From an uncultured bacterium (lineage in GTDB: Bacteria; Bacillota; Clostridia; Lachnospirales; Lachnospiraceae): a DNA stretch of 13,866 nucleotides. The translations under genes were made by a program, and so were the position numbers. The DNA is taken from NCBI GenBank assembly GCA_945871045.1, contig CAMBUC010000023.1, positions 1 through 13,866 of the forward strand. Reading direction: 5' to 3'. This document shows, one piece after another, positions 6,417-13,380 of this stretch. The notes under the pieces are model-generated. The model was not told the DNA's origin and did not search any database. It was given only the letters and a program-made list of their open reading frames with translations. Position 1 is the stretch's first letter; every line of letters begins with the position of its first letter.

Positions 6417-7589
6417 TTAAACGGCCGCAGGCTCTTTATACATTACCTTCAAAAGAAGAGGCGTCGCAATGGACGAAACAATAATAAGTAAAATAACAGC
6501 CGAGAAGAAGGAAGGATCCACTAAGCCAATCGACAATCCTTTCTGAGTAACAATTAGCGCCACCTCTCCTCTTGTCATCATGCCAACTCCTGCTTTCAAG
6601 GCATCTTTTGTGTCAAAACCGGATAATCTGGCAACCACACCGCATCCAAACACTTTACATACCAGCGCAACGATAACAAACAAGAAACTAAATAATATCA
6701 TGTCTTCGCTCATATGATTTATGTTTGTTTGAAGGCCTATATTTGCAAAAAATATCGGTGCAAAAATCATGTAGGCACTGATGTCTATCTTTTTTTCAAT
6801 ATATTCCGCATCATCAACGGAAGCAAGTGCCACACCCATAATGTAAGCGCCTGTGATATCCGCTATACCAAACACCTTTTCTGCTATGTAAGCCATTAAA
6901 AAACAGGCTGCCAAAGAAAAAATAGGAACCCTTTGCGTACGGGGATATTTCTTGTCAAGTAATCCCATTCCGCGATTCACCACATATCCTACAACAAAAG
7001 CAAAGATAAAAAAGAGTATCGTCTTTATTAATATTGTGCTAAAAGATCCGCCCTTACCGGAGGCAGCCCCTATGACACAAGTTAAAACGATCATCCCTAT
7101 TACATCATCGATAATAGCCGCACTGACGATCGTCGTTCCAAGTTTTGTATTGATCTTTCCCAATTCCTGAAGCGTTGCAACCGTTATGGAAACACTTGTT
7201 GCAGTCATGATCGTACCAATAAAAAGACCGGAGAAAAATTCATTTGAACCAATCGCGCCGAAGCCATATATGCATGCGTATAATACCGTTCCACCAAGCA
7301 AAGGAACTACAACACCGGCTAACGCCATCAAAAATGCAGTTTTTCCTGTTTTGATCAATTGTTTCAGGTCTGTGCCGAGTCCAGTGGAAAACATCATCAG
7401 AATGACACCTATTTCGGCAAATAGGGATATCGTGTCACCACTTTCGATCCAATCCATAAGACACGGGCCCAGTATCAGTCCACCGATAATTTCCCCAACA
7501 ACCTGCGGCGCTCCCAACCGCTTACTAAGCAATCCCAAACTTTTGCAAACCAATAGTATCAATCCAAAATCTTTAATAAATTCAAGCAT
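6417..7589 (-). CDS. CPA2 family cation/proton antiporter (KefB/NapA-like membrane domain)
   Basis: A 390-residue, highly hydrophobic protein with about 12 predicted membrane segments and no cytosolic regulatory domain. Recognisable signatures are LGAPQVVGEIIGGLILGPCL, GLGTDLKQL, ATSVSITVATLQEL, SAAIIDDVIGMIVL (the Asp-Asp pair that binds the cation and proton in CPA2 exchangers), TGAYIMGVALAS, FFANIGLQTN and MMTRGEVALIV. It should exchange Na+ or K+ for protons across the cytoplasmic membrane and help control pH and ions. The ATG at 7589 is chosen because GGAG lies 9 bases upstream and conserved sequence begins just after; an in-frame ATG at 7643 has no ribosome binding site and falls 5' of a leader hairpin. 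A good promoter lies at 7823-7851, leaving an untranslated leader of about 225 bases. There is no KefC-type TrkA-N domain, so the ion cannot be named. Confidence 0.9.
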   Translation of the reverse strand: MLEFIKDFGLILLVCKSLGLLSKRLGAPQVVGEIIGGLILGPCLMDWIESGDTISLFAEIGVILMMFSTGLGTDLKQLIKTGKTAFLMALAGVVVPLLGGTVLYACIYGFGAIGSNEFFSGLFIGTIMTATSVSITVATLQELGKINTKLGTTIVSAAIIDDVIGMIVLTCVIGAASGKGGSFSTILIKTILFFIFAFVVGYVVNRGMGLLDKKYPRTQRVPIFSLAACFLMAYIAEKVFGIADITGAYIMGVALASVDDAEYIEKKIDISAYMIFAPIFFANIGLQTNINHMSEDMILFSFLFVIVALVCKVFGCGVVARLSGFDTKDALKAGVGMMTRGEVALIVTQKGLSIGLVDPSFFSAVILLIIVSSIATPLLLKVMYKEPAAV

Positions 7590-7615
7590 CTCATTACTCT
7601 CCATTTCATACAAAA

Positions 7616-7639
7616 CAGGCATCCACATCGGGATGCCTG
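7616..7639 (-). promoter_or_regulatory. Leader hairpin just upstream of the antiporter start
   Basis: CAGGCATCC and GGATGCCTG form a perfect 9-base stem with a 6-base loop. On the antiporter transcript it is followed by UUUUGU and then the ribosome binding site. It could act as an intrinsic terminator or attenuator. The rest of the leader (7640-7815) contains a possible 16-codon peptide beginning MKPEKTKEKE with a poor ribosome binding site. I could not match it to a named riboswitch by eye. Confidence 0.5.
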
Positions 7640-7822
7640 CCAAACTTTTTCAATCTGTCATTTCATTAAAATGGCTATTTCTTTCTCCTTTGTTTTTTCT
7701 GGCTTCATCCCTAACCTACAATTGCAATCTACGTTTTATTTGCAATCGGCACCTGATTATTCTTTGAACCTGAAATGTTTGGAAACACTCTAGAAATGTT
7801 TCTTTTCTTTCGTTCTGCCCTT

Positions 7823-7851
7823 GTTATAGTCCTTTGGTTTCCACTTGTCAA
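7823..7851 (-). promoter_or_regulatory. Strong sigma-A promoter for the antiporter gene
   Basis: On the minus strand a perfect -35 TTGACA (7846-7851) is followed after exactly 17 bases by TATAAC (7823-7828), five of six at the -10. The expected transcript starts near 7815, about 225 bases before the start codon at 7589. The stretch 7590-7894 is therefore a promoter plus leader rather than a gene. Confidence 0.75.
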
Positions 7852-7894
7852 TAACGGCTGCTCATTTTTTTGTGTCTTTTTTGTGAACTGATTT

Positions 7895-8713
7895 TTATAA
7901 TTCTGCGATTGCATGAAGCTGCTCTCCCATGCGTTCTTTTAAAATCTTATAAGCCACCTCTCCGGTACAGTGGCCGGTATAAAATATCGTATCCAACTTA
8001 GAAAGCTCTTTGGCAACATGTTTGATCTCTTCCAAATCATTATCTGAATACTCTGACTGAATCATATGAAAACCGCTGATCACAATGGAAGGTGCCCTCC
8101 CATATCGTTCATGAAAGGTATCAAGGATATTTAATATTCCGGTGTGTGCGCAGCCGGAGATCAAGGCATATTTTCCACCATCGTATGTGATGACCAAATA
8201 CTGCTCATGGGAAAAAGTATCTGGTACAAACACTCCGTTCTTCTTTTCATAAAGACGCCGGTTTCCTTTCGGCCAGGAATGTTTCGGCTTCACATTCGTA
8301 AAAAGGGACAGTTCATCATCGATTACCGTAGAATCGGAAACCAGATGTAAATTAGATAATTTCAAAATCTCTTTATCAATACCGATATATGTTTCCTTGT
8401 CTTTTTTATAGGAGTAATACGCACCTGCAGCATTGTCTCGCATATAGATATCCGCCGTTTTATTTATGGCTGCGAACTTCAGCAATCCACCGGAATGATC
8501 ATAGTGGCCGTGACTTAATATCACGGTATCTACTAACGAAATATCGATGCCTTTTGCTTTGGCATTTTCCCATGTTTGATCTGACTGCCCCGTATCTACG
8601 AGCAGTTTATGTTTTTTTGTTTCTATGTATAAAGACAATCCATGCTCTGCCACCAGATGATCTCCGCATAGATAATCCTCCATCAGTGTAACGAATCGAA
8701 TATTGCTCATCAT
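7895..8713 (-). CDS. MBL-fold metallo-hydrolase (COG1237-like)
   Basis: A 272-residue cytoplasmic metallo-beta-lactamase-fold protein. The metal motif is complete: LSHGHYDHSGG with H68, H70, D72 and H73, then GCAHTG (H190) and GHCTG (H248). An N-terminal strand gives LLVDTGQSDQTWEN. The order and the GCAHTGILNIL block resemble the COG1237 group, which is often annotated as the methanopterin-related 7,8-dihydropterin-6-yl-methyl phosphate synthase type. That name is historical, and the bacterial substrate is unknown. GGGGGAG lies just before tandem ATG codons at 8713 and 8710; either could start. It is transcribed divergently from the redox operon beginning at 8910, across a 196-base region, so the two may share regulation. 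No terminator is obvious before the antiporter promoter. Confidence 0.85.
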   Translation of the reverse strand: MMSNIRFVTLMEDYLCGDHLVAEHGLSLYIETKKHKLLVDTGQSDQTWENAKAKGIDISLVDTVILSHGHYDHSGGLLKFAAINKTADIYMRDNAAGAYYSYKKDKETYIGIDKEILKLSNLHLVSDSTVIDDELSLFTNVKPKHSWPKGNRRLYEKKNGVFVPDTFSHEQYLVITYDGGKYALISGCAHTGILNILDTFHERYGRAPSIVISGFHMIQSEYSDNDLEEIKHVAKELSKLDTIFYTGHCTGEVAYKILKERMGEQLHAIAEL

Positions 8714-8761
8714 CTTTCTCCCCCTTCAGTTATTTCCGGACAACCCTATGACTTTAACTTC

Positions 8762-8789
8762 ATTTTACAGGGTATCTTTGATACTGCAA
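8762..8789 (-). promoter_or_regulatory. Probable promoter of the MBL-fold gene with a dyad in its spacer
   Basis: On the minus strand TTGCAG (8784-8789) and TAAAAT (8762-8767) are separated by 16 bases. The spacer contains GTATC-TTT-GATAC (8772-8784), a short perfect dyad placed where a repressor or MerR-type activator could bind. The -35 is weak, so the call is tentative. Confidence 0.4.
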
Positions 8790-8858
8790 GCCCTTTTTTA
8801 ACTCTTTTTCCAGTTGTTCCCTTTCACAAATTAATTGATAGCAAAAAAAGACAAAATG

Positions 8859-8867
8859 TGTTATACT
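8859..8867 (+). promoter_or_regulatory. Extended -10 promoter of the thioredoxin-like/CXXC/iron-sulfur operon
   Basis: TGTTATACT is an extended -10 (TG-n-TATACT), placed about 42 bases before the lipoprotein start codon. A TTGATA lies upstream at 8835-8840, but its 21-base spacing is too long for a normal -35; the extended -10 or an activator would have to compensate. Confidence 0.5.
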
Positions 8868-8909
8868 CTTTACTATAAACATCACAGCCTACAGAAAGGA
8901 AATATTTTG

Positions 8910-9530
8910 ATGAAAAACGTGTTAAGAAAAACGATGAGTGTGATCCTGGCAGCAGCCTTAGTATTGGGCACTGCTGCATGCGGAAACAGCAGTACGGATA
9001 AGGAGACAAATACTGCAAGTAATACTGTGAAACCACTTCCGGAATATAAACTGCAAGGAACAGAGCAGGATGCTTCAGCCGGAAATTTTCCCTCTGCGAT
9101 CGGAGCATTTCAGACGGTGGATTTAGAGGGAAACGAAGTGACAGAGAGCATTTTTTCCGAAAAAGACCTGACGGTTATAAATATATGGGGAACTTTTTGC
9201 TCACCTTGCATAGAAGAAATGCCTGAACTGGGCGCATGGGCAAAGGAACTGCCTGAGAATGTTCAGATCATAGGATTGGTACAGGATATTCGTGGAATGG
9301 ATGACACAGAGCATATCGAACTTGCGAAACAAATCACATCAAAAGCAGGCGCGGATTTTGTGCAACTCATAGGCGGAACAGAGGCTTTTGCAAGTATCAT
9401 GGCTTCGCTAATAGGCGTCCCCACCACCATTTTTGTTGATGGCAATGGAACGATTGTGGGTGATCCGATCATAGGTGCATATGTTGAAAAATATAAGGAT
9501 TTTGTGGAGGAATATTTGAATGGACAGTAA
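8910..9530 (+). CDS. TlpA/ResA-like thiol-disulfide oxidoreductase lipoprotein
   Basis: A 206-residue exported protein. Residues 1-23 form a signal peptide (basic KNVLRK, then VILAAALVLGTAA) before C24, the likely lipid-anchored cysteine, although the -3 residue is Thr rather than the usual Leu. A Ser/Thr-rich linker follows. The thioredoxin fold starts near residue 60: strand LTVINIWGTF, the active site CSPC (C97, C100) followed by IEEMPEL, and the cis-proline loop IGVPTTIFVD (P161). It should reduce or exchange disulfides on the outer face of the membrane. The start has AAAGGA 9 bases upstream; a longer in-frame TTG start at 8835 would destroy the signal peptide. The stop overlaps the next gene by 11 bases, so it is coupled to the CXXC micro-protein and the iron-sulfur membrane protein, probably its electron source. 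Confidence 0.9.
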   Translation: MKNVLRKTMSVILAAALVLGTAACGNSSTDKETNTASNTVKPLPEYKLQGTEQDASAGNFPSAIGAFQTVDLEGNEVTESIFSEKDLTVINIWGTFCSPCIEEMPELGAWAKELPENVQIIGLVQDIRGMDDTEHIELAKQITSKAGADFVQLIGGTEAFASIMASLIGVPTTIFVDGNGTIVGDPIIGAYVEKYKDFVEEYLNGQ

Positions 9531-9666
9531 AACCAAAAGAGCAATGCGCTATCTGACACTTGTATCCGCATTTGCATTTATGGCGTATGGCGTTACCCGT
9601 GGCGAAGTATCTGTCGTATTGAATAAGGCTGTTAACATATGCCTGGAATGTATAGGTCTTGGATAA
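9520..9666 (+). CDS. CD1871A-family CXXC-motif micro-protein (48 residues)
   Basis: A small gene inside the operon, starting at ATG 9520 in another frame within the end of the lipoprotein gene and stopping at TAA 9664-9666, directly before the next ATG. GTGGAGGAA lies about 6 bases before the start. The product begins MDSKTKRAMRYL, has one hydrophobic stretch (about 11-23), and ends with NICLECIGLG, where C41 and C44 form the CXXC. This pattern matches the clostridial CD1871A family of short CXXC proteins that accompany membrane iron-sulfur and thioredoxin-like genes. The basic N terminus suggests an N-in orientation, with the CXXC outside or at the membrane face. A role as a dithiol relay between the iron-sulfur protein and the lipoprotein is inferred. 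Confidence 0.85.
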   Translation: MDSKTKRAMRYLTLVSAFAFMAYGVTRGEVSVVLNKAVNICLECIGLG

Positions 9667-10518
9667 ATGAAGAAAATAGGAATCAATGTAAAAAGAAAAT
9701 TAATTCAAATTGCCGCCTTTGGATTCACCAATTCAAAACTGGCTAATTTTTCCAAAGGAAACATATACACCGGAAACTGGAAACAGTTTTGCAATCCCGG
9801 TTTAAATTGCTACTCTTGTCCGGCCGCGACCTATGCTTGTCCGATTGGTGCCATGCAGGCTGTTGCCGGTTCCATGAATTATCGTTTCAGTTTTTATGTT
9901 GTCGGTTTTTTGCTTGCGGTCGGTGTGTTATTTGGAAGGCTGATATGCGGCTACATCTGCCCTTTTGGACTCATACAGGAAGTGATCCATTTACTTCCGG
10001 TTAAAAAAATAAAAATACCAAAATGGATGACTTACATAAAATATGCGGTGCTTCTGGTCTTTGTGATCATCTTACCTGCTGCGGTGACAAATTACATGGG
10101 CATTGGAAAACCGACGTTTTGTCAATATATTTGCCCGGCAGGTACACTGGAAGGAGGTATTCCTTTACTAAGCACACATAGTGAATTGAGACAGACACTG
10201 GGACACATATTTAGTCTAAAGATTACCATTCTGGTACTTGTTGTGATCGGATGCTGTTTTGTATATCGCTTTTTTTGTAAAACCCTTTGCCCCCTTGGCG
10301 CAATCTATGGTTTACTGAATAAAGTGAGTTTCTATCACATGACGATCGATGACCATAAGTGCATTCATTGCGGCAAGTGTGCGTCTGTCTGTAAAATGGA
10401 TGTAAACCCGGTAAAGGAATGTGATTCTGCTGAATGTATCCGGTGCGGTAAATGCGTCGAAAGTTGTCCTACAGATGCCATTCATCTGGGGTTCCGAGAT
10501 AAAAAATCTTCCCAATAA
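9667..10518 (+). CDS. NapH-like polytopic membrane protein with 4Fe-4S ferredoxin domain
   Basis: A 283-residue membrane electron-transfer protein. An N-terminal Cys block (C42, C48, C51, C58) is followed by about four to five membrane segments (around 73-93, 122-142 and 183-200). Three conserved CXXXCP motifs are present: CGYICPFG (C94-C98), CQYICPAG (C152-C156) and CKTLCPLG (C204-C208), the NapH/YccM signature. The C terminus has two 4Fe-4S clusters, CIHCGKCASVC (232-242) and CIRCGKCVESC (257-267, followed by P). It would take electrons from a cytoplasmic donor and pass them across the membrane. Its ATG follows the CXXC gene stop directly (TAAATG), so translation is probably coupled; its own ribosome binding site is weak. 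No nitrate reductase is nearby, so service to the exported thioredoxin-like lipoprotein is the best inference. Confidence 0.88.
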   Translation: MKKIGINVKRKLIQIAAFGFTNSKLANFSKGNIYTGNWKQFCNPGLNCYSCPAATYACPIGAMQAVAGSMNYRFSFYVVGFLLAVGVLFGRLICGYICPFGLIQEVIHLLPVKKIKIPKWMTYIKYAVLLVFVIILPAAVTNYMGIGKPTFCQYICPAGTLEGGIPLLSTHSELRQTLGHIFSLKITILVLVVIGCCFVYRFFCKTLCPLGAIYGLLNKVSFYHMTIDDHKCIHCGKCASVCKMDVNPVKECDSAECIRCGKCVESCPTDAIHLGFRDKKSSQ

Positions 10519-10550
10519 AAGGAACGAAACTTCTTCAAAAAATGATAAAA

Positions 10551-11006
10551 CTATAAAAGCACTGCCAACAGGAATCCTGCCAATATTAACAGGAATGCTA
10601 TGATATATAACACTACTGCCACAGTCTTAAAAACACCGGACTTGGCAATAGATGCTACGGATGGATCGCTGACATGATAGCGAACAGTACATATCTGTCC
10701 AATCTTCTTTTTGGCCGCACCTTCATTCACTAAATAATTGGTAGTTCTGCGGTACTCCACACCGTCCACAACATAAGCGTACACACTTCCCGCCATATGC
10801 TGCTGCCGATTTGTTGAATACGAAGCATTTACTGATTCCTCTCCGCCAAGCCCCTTATTAAAACCTTCCGGATAATATGTGATATCCACAATCCTTCCGG
10901 TTGTCTGCCCCTGCAGTTTCCCATCCGACTTGGAAACTGCAGTAAAGGATATGGCTACAATCAAAGCAGCCGCGCCCAAAATGGGCAATATAATACCTAT
11001 TATCAT
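10551..11006 (-). CDS. DUF3592-like membrane protein
   Basis: A 151-residue protein with one N-terminal membrane helix (about 2-24, IIGIILPILGAAALIVAISF) and one C-terminal helix (about 128-150). Between them is an extracytoplasmic beta-rich domain with GRIVDITYYPEG, YAYVVDGVEYRRTTNYLVNE and GQICTVRYHVSDPS. Two helices flanking a domain with this 'transform, value, pattern' layout is typical of DUF3592, whose function is unknown. TAGGAG lies 8 bases before the ATG. It is 40 bases downstream of the DUF6718 gene on the same strand and may be the last gene of that run. It converges with the iron-sulfur gene, whose end is 32 bases away, without an obvious terminator between. Confidence 0.7.
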   Translation of the reverse strand: MIIGIILPILGAAALIVAISFTAVSKSDGKLQGQTTGRIVDITYYPEGFNKGLGGEESVNASYSTNRQQHMAGSVYAYVVDGVEYRRTTNYLVNEGAAKKKIGQICTVRYHVSDPSVASIAKSGVFKTVAVVLYIIAFLLILAGFLLAVLL

Positions 11007-11046
11007 TTGTCTGCACTCCTATATCAACTACTTACTCTTTATCTTT

Positions 11047-11271
11047 CTACATATGCTCCACCGCATATGCAAAATCTGCCTCTGATTCAACGAATCTGTA
11101 TGGCTCATACTCTCCATAAGCAGACGGTCTGCTAATCGTAACCAACTGGATCTTGTCATATCCAACTTTTTCCATTAATGATCTCTTAAAGGAAGAAAGA
11201 TGCTTCCCATGTGTCGTTCTGAGCGCAACACATCCTTCGGCATCAATGTTCTTTGCAATTAGATAACACAT
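11047..11271 (-). CDS. DUF6718 family small protein
   Basis: A 74-residue cytoplasmic protein: MCYLIAKNIDAEGCVALRTT, then HGKHLSSFKRSLMEKVGYDK, then IQLVTISRPSAYGEYEPYRF, with an acidic end. The MCYLIAK start and the VTISRPSAYGEY block are the recognisable family features; the function is unknown. GGAGG sits 9 bases before the start codon, inside the end of the RelA/SpoT-domain gene, which it overlaps by 29 bases in another frame. Such overlap implies coupled expression and possible partnership, for example as an antidote or regulator of the upstream enzyme, but nothing in the sequence proves this. Confidence 0.75.
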   Translation of the reverse strand: MCYLIAKNIDAEGCVALRTTHGKHLSSFKRSLMEKVGYDKIQLVTISRPSAYGEYEPYRFVESEADFAYAVEHM

Positions 11272-11866
11272 GTTTCATCGCCTCCATAAAATCTTGCTCT
11301 GTTTGGATTTTAGCACGCTCATACAGATTTCGCAACTGCAACCCAACTTTATTTTCGTAGTTCTTCTTGTATATATACTTATGAAGCCAATTGTTGAATT
11401 GCCTATCATAATAAGTATTGTACTGAATCTCGATCGGATAATGATTACCGTCTAACTGATAATATACATGAACACCTCGATAACCATCATCCTTTGCTTT
11501 TCCCTTCGTCATATCGGCAACTCGAAATTCGGATATAGCTCGTAGTGCTAATACATCATCATAATTATCACACAATGAACGAAACCCTAATAGATCATCG
11601 AATACTTTTCTTGTCTGATGATCAGGATAATAACGGTTGTATTTCAAAACTGCTGACTGAACACTTTTTATCCGATAATCTAATGCAAGCTCATGTAATT
11701 CTTCAAACTCATCATACCATTCAATCACCTTATTGATTTCCGCTAAAAGTGCATCCTTATCAAAATAATGAAGGTTTTTCTTCAGATTGATACCCAAGCA
11801 TGATTGATATGAAAGTCTGGCAAGTAATTCTATTGTCAACCCATCACGCTGCAAAATATTAGACAT
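11243..11866 (-). CDS. RelA/SpoT-domain nucleotidyltransferase (small alarmone synthetase-like)
   Basis: A 207-residue protein with only the synthetase domain of RelA/SpoT enzymes: no HD hydrolase, TGS or ACT domain. The nucleotide-binding part has DYRIKSVQSAVLKY (R65, K67, S68), where the family shows R-x-K-x3-S. DDLLGFRSL follows with the metal-binding Asp (D91), then DDGYRGVHVYY (about 126-136) and PIEIQYNT with the catalytic Glu E146 and Q148. The key residues therefore look intact. Housekeeping small alarmone synthetases make (p)ppGpp; some relatives are growth-inhibiting toxins that make other alarmones or pyrophosphorylate tRNA. AAGGAAGTGG precedes the ATG. It lies 43 bases downstream of the transglutaminase gene and overlaps DUF6718 by 29 bases. 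Which activity it has cannot be told by eye. Confidence 0.82.
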   Translation of the reverse strand: MSNILQRDGLTIELLARLSYQSCLGINLKKNLHYFDKDALLAEINKVIEWYDEFEELHELALDYRIKSVQSAVLKYNRYYPDHQTRKVFDDLLGFRSLCDNYDDVLALRAISEFRVADMTKGKAKDDGYRGVHVYYQLDGNHYPIEIQYNTYYDRQFNNWLHKYIYKKNYENKVGLQLRNLYERAKIQTEQDFMEAMKHVLSNCKEH

Positions 11867-11909
11867 AATACCACTTCCTTTCTCCGAAATATCATTGCAA
11901 ACGAAATGC

Positions 11910-13313
11910 TCACCTACTTGCGCTATACCCTTTACCGGTCAGGTAGTAGTGTTCCCACATATATTTTTCTTCGGTTGAAAGATCTATGATGTCTTCTACT
12001 GTATGATCCGACCACAGTGTTTCTGACAAATAATAGTCATAACCTTCATACCCACCGCCTACCGGGTCATCCCAAGTACAATCTATATAATACCATTTCC
12101 CATCAATTTTTACACGGTTCCATGCATGTCCACCTGATGACAAAGCGTTTGTTGCAGTCCCTGTCACGTATTCACAATCCACACCCGATGCCGTTGCCAT
12201 CATATAGAATGCAATCGCATAACTCTGACACACACCTTCACGATGTAATAAAACCCCTTCCGCTCCATATGCCCAGTTCTCTGCCGTTGCATAATTTCCG
12301 TTATTCACATAGTTGGCATGGTAAATCAGATAATCATGAATTGCCTTTACCTTCTCTCTGTCACTCATGCCATCTCTTACCACCTGTCCGACAGCAGAAA
12401 ATGCTGCATCAAATACTGCTTTTGCCTCTGCCGAGAAGCCTGTGGCATCTCTTTGAATAAGCGCATTCTTTACAGAATAAGAAACATTAATTTTTTTCTT
12501 ATAGTTTACATTGCCACTAACAAGAGACAATTCATGTACGCCCGGTGTGAATACCACTGTATCTTCCATCTCTGTTCCATCTAACAGTACAGATACTCCC
12601 TGTTTCCTCAATTCAGGAAGTGTCTGCTTGACAGTTTCATCCCATCCCAAACTCACAATAATGGTATAGGGATCACCTGCATACACATTACATTCATCCG
12701 TGTCTTCATACCATTCATTACCCATAATTACTGTAAACAGATCATCCGGATCCCAGATTACTAGATTTATGTGTTTTTTAAACGATCCATAGGAATAATA
12801 AAGATCAGCCCAACCAGAGCCTTCAATCCCCGTGCATTTACCCTTACTGTTGATTTCTGAATAACCACTATCAAATGTGAGTTCCACCTGACTGGTATCA
12901 TATTTGTCGGAAGCAAGCGAAAACTGCAATTTCTGACCTGCCAGTATCGTCTCCTGGTTTAACCATACATCACTTTTGTTTTTGGGCGTTACCGTAATTG
13001 CGTAAATCTTCTTTTTACTGCCGGACTTCACTGTAATCTTGGCAACCCCCAGACGCACCGCTTTGACAATGCCCTTTGAAGTCACTGTTGCCACTTTTTT
13101 ATTTGAACTTGTAAATTTACAATTCGACCAGCCCTTCGGCAACTTGATCTTTGCCTGTGTACCACAGACCAAAACTTTTGTAGTACTTGAAAACGTGCTG
13201 ACTGCTGCCGATACAACCTGTACATCACTTATCGGTGTTGCCACTGTCAACATCACCGCACACAAAACTAACACCACTGATTTCCACAAAGGACGCTTAT
13301 GCAACATTTTCAT
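11910..13313 (-). CDS. Secreted transglutaminase-like protein with a Big2-type domain
   Basis: A 467-residue exported protein. Residues 1-37 are a signal peptide (basic start, WKSVVLVLCAVMLTVA, probable cleavage after VVSAA). Residues about 44-110 resemble a bacterial Ig-like group 2 domain (WSNCKFTSSNKKVATVTSKG then VKAVRLGVAKITVKSG). A less clear beta-rich middle follows. The C-terminal domain (about 295-440) is transglutaminase-like: MSDREKVKAIHDYLIYHANY, REGVCQSYAIAFYMM with catalytic C362, SGGHAWNRVKIDG with H396, and WYYIDCTWDDP with D411. The complete triad suggests a peptidase or transglutaminase acting at the cell surface. There is no LPXTG, and a Big2 domain is compatible with wall association. 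GGGAGGGAG precedes the ATG closely; the ATG two codons later (13307) has better spacing and is an alternative start. Confidence 0.88.
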   Translation of the reverse strand: MKMLHKRPLWKSVVLVLCAVMLTVATPISDVQVVSAAVSTFSSTTKVLVCGTQAKIKLPKGWSNCKFTSSNKKVATVTSKGIVKAVRLGVAKITVKSGSKKKIYAITVTPKNKSDVWLNQETILAGQKLQFSLASDKYDTSQVELTFDSGYSEINSKGKCTGIEGSGWADLYYSYGSFKKHINLVIWDPDDLFTVIMGNEWYEDTDECNVYAGDPYTIIVSLGWDETVKQTLPELRKQGVSVLLDGTEMEDTVVFTPGVHELSLVSGNVNYKKKINVSYSVKNALIQRDATGFSAEAKAVFDAAFSAVGQVVRDGMSDREKVKAIHDYLIYHANYVNNGNYATAENWAYGAEGVLLHREGVCQSYAIAFYMMATASGVDCEYVTGTATNALSSGGHAWNRVKIDGKWYYIDCTWDDPVGGGYEGYDYYLSETLWSDHTVEDIIDLSTEEKYMWEHYYLTGKGYSASR

Positions 13314-13342
13314 TTCTCCCTCCCTATATAGTCAAGCCTTTT

Positions 13343-13361
13343 TTCCTTATTTTTCAAGGAA
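13343..13361. other. Small hairpin upstream of the transglutaminase gene
   Basis: TTCCTT (13343-13348) and AAGGAA (13356-13361) are perfect 6-base arms about 35 bases before the ribosome binding site. T and A runs flank it on both sides. It could be a weak terminator separating the structured region from the gene, or an operator. No convincing promoter was found between 13314 and 13380. Confidence 0.3.
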
Positions 13362-13380
13362 TTTTCAGTTACATATCTCA

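Noticed and set aside
7729..7914. 61-codon minus-strand open frame between the MBL gene and the antiporter
   Set aside because: It contains the antiporter promoter, overlaps the end of the MBL gene, and is low-complexity Lys/Asn/Gln-rich.
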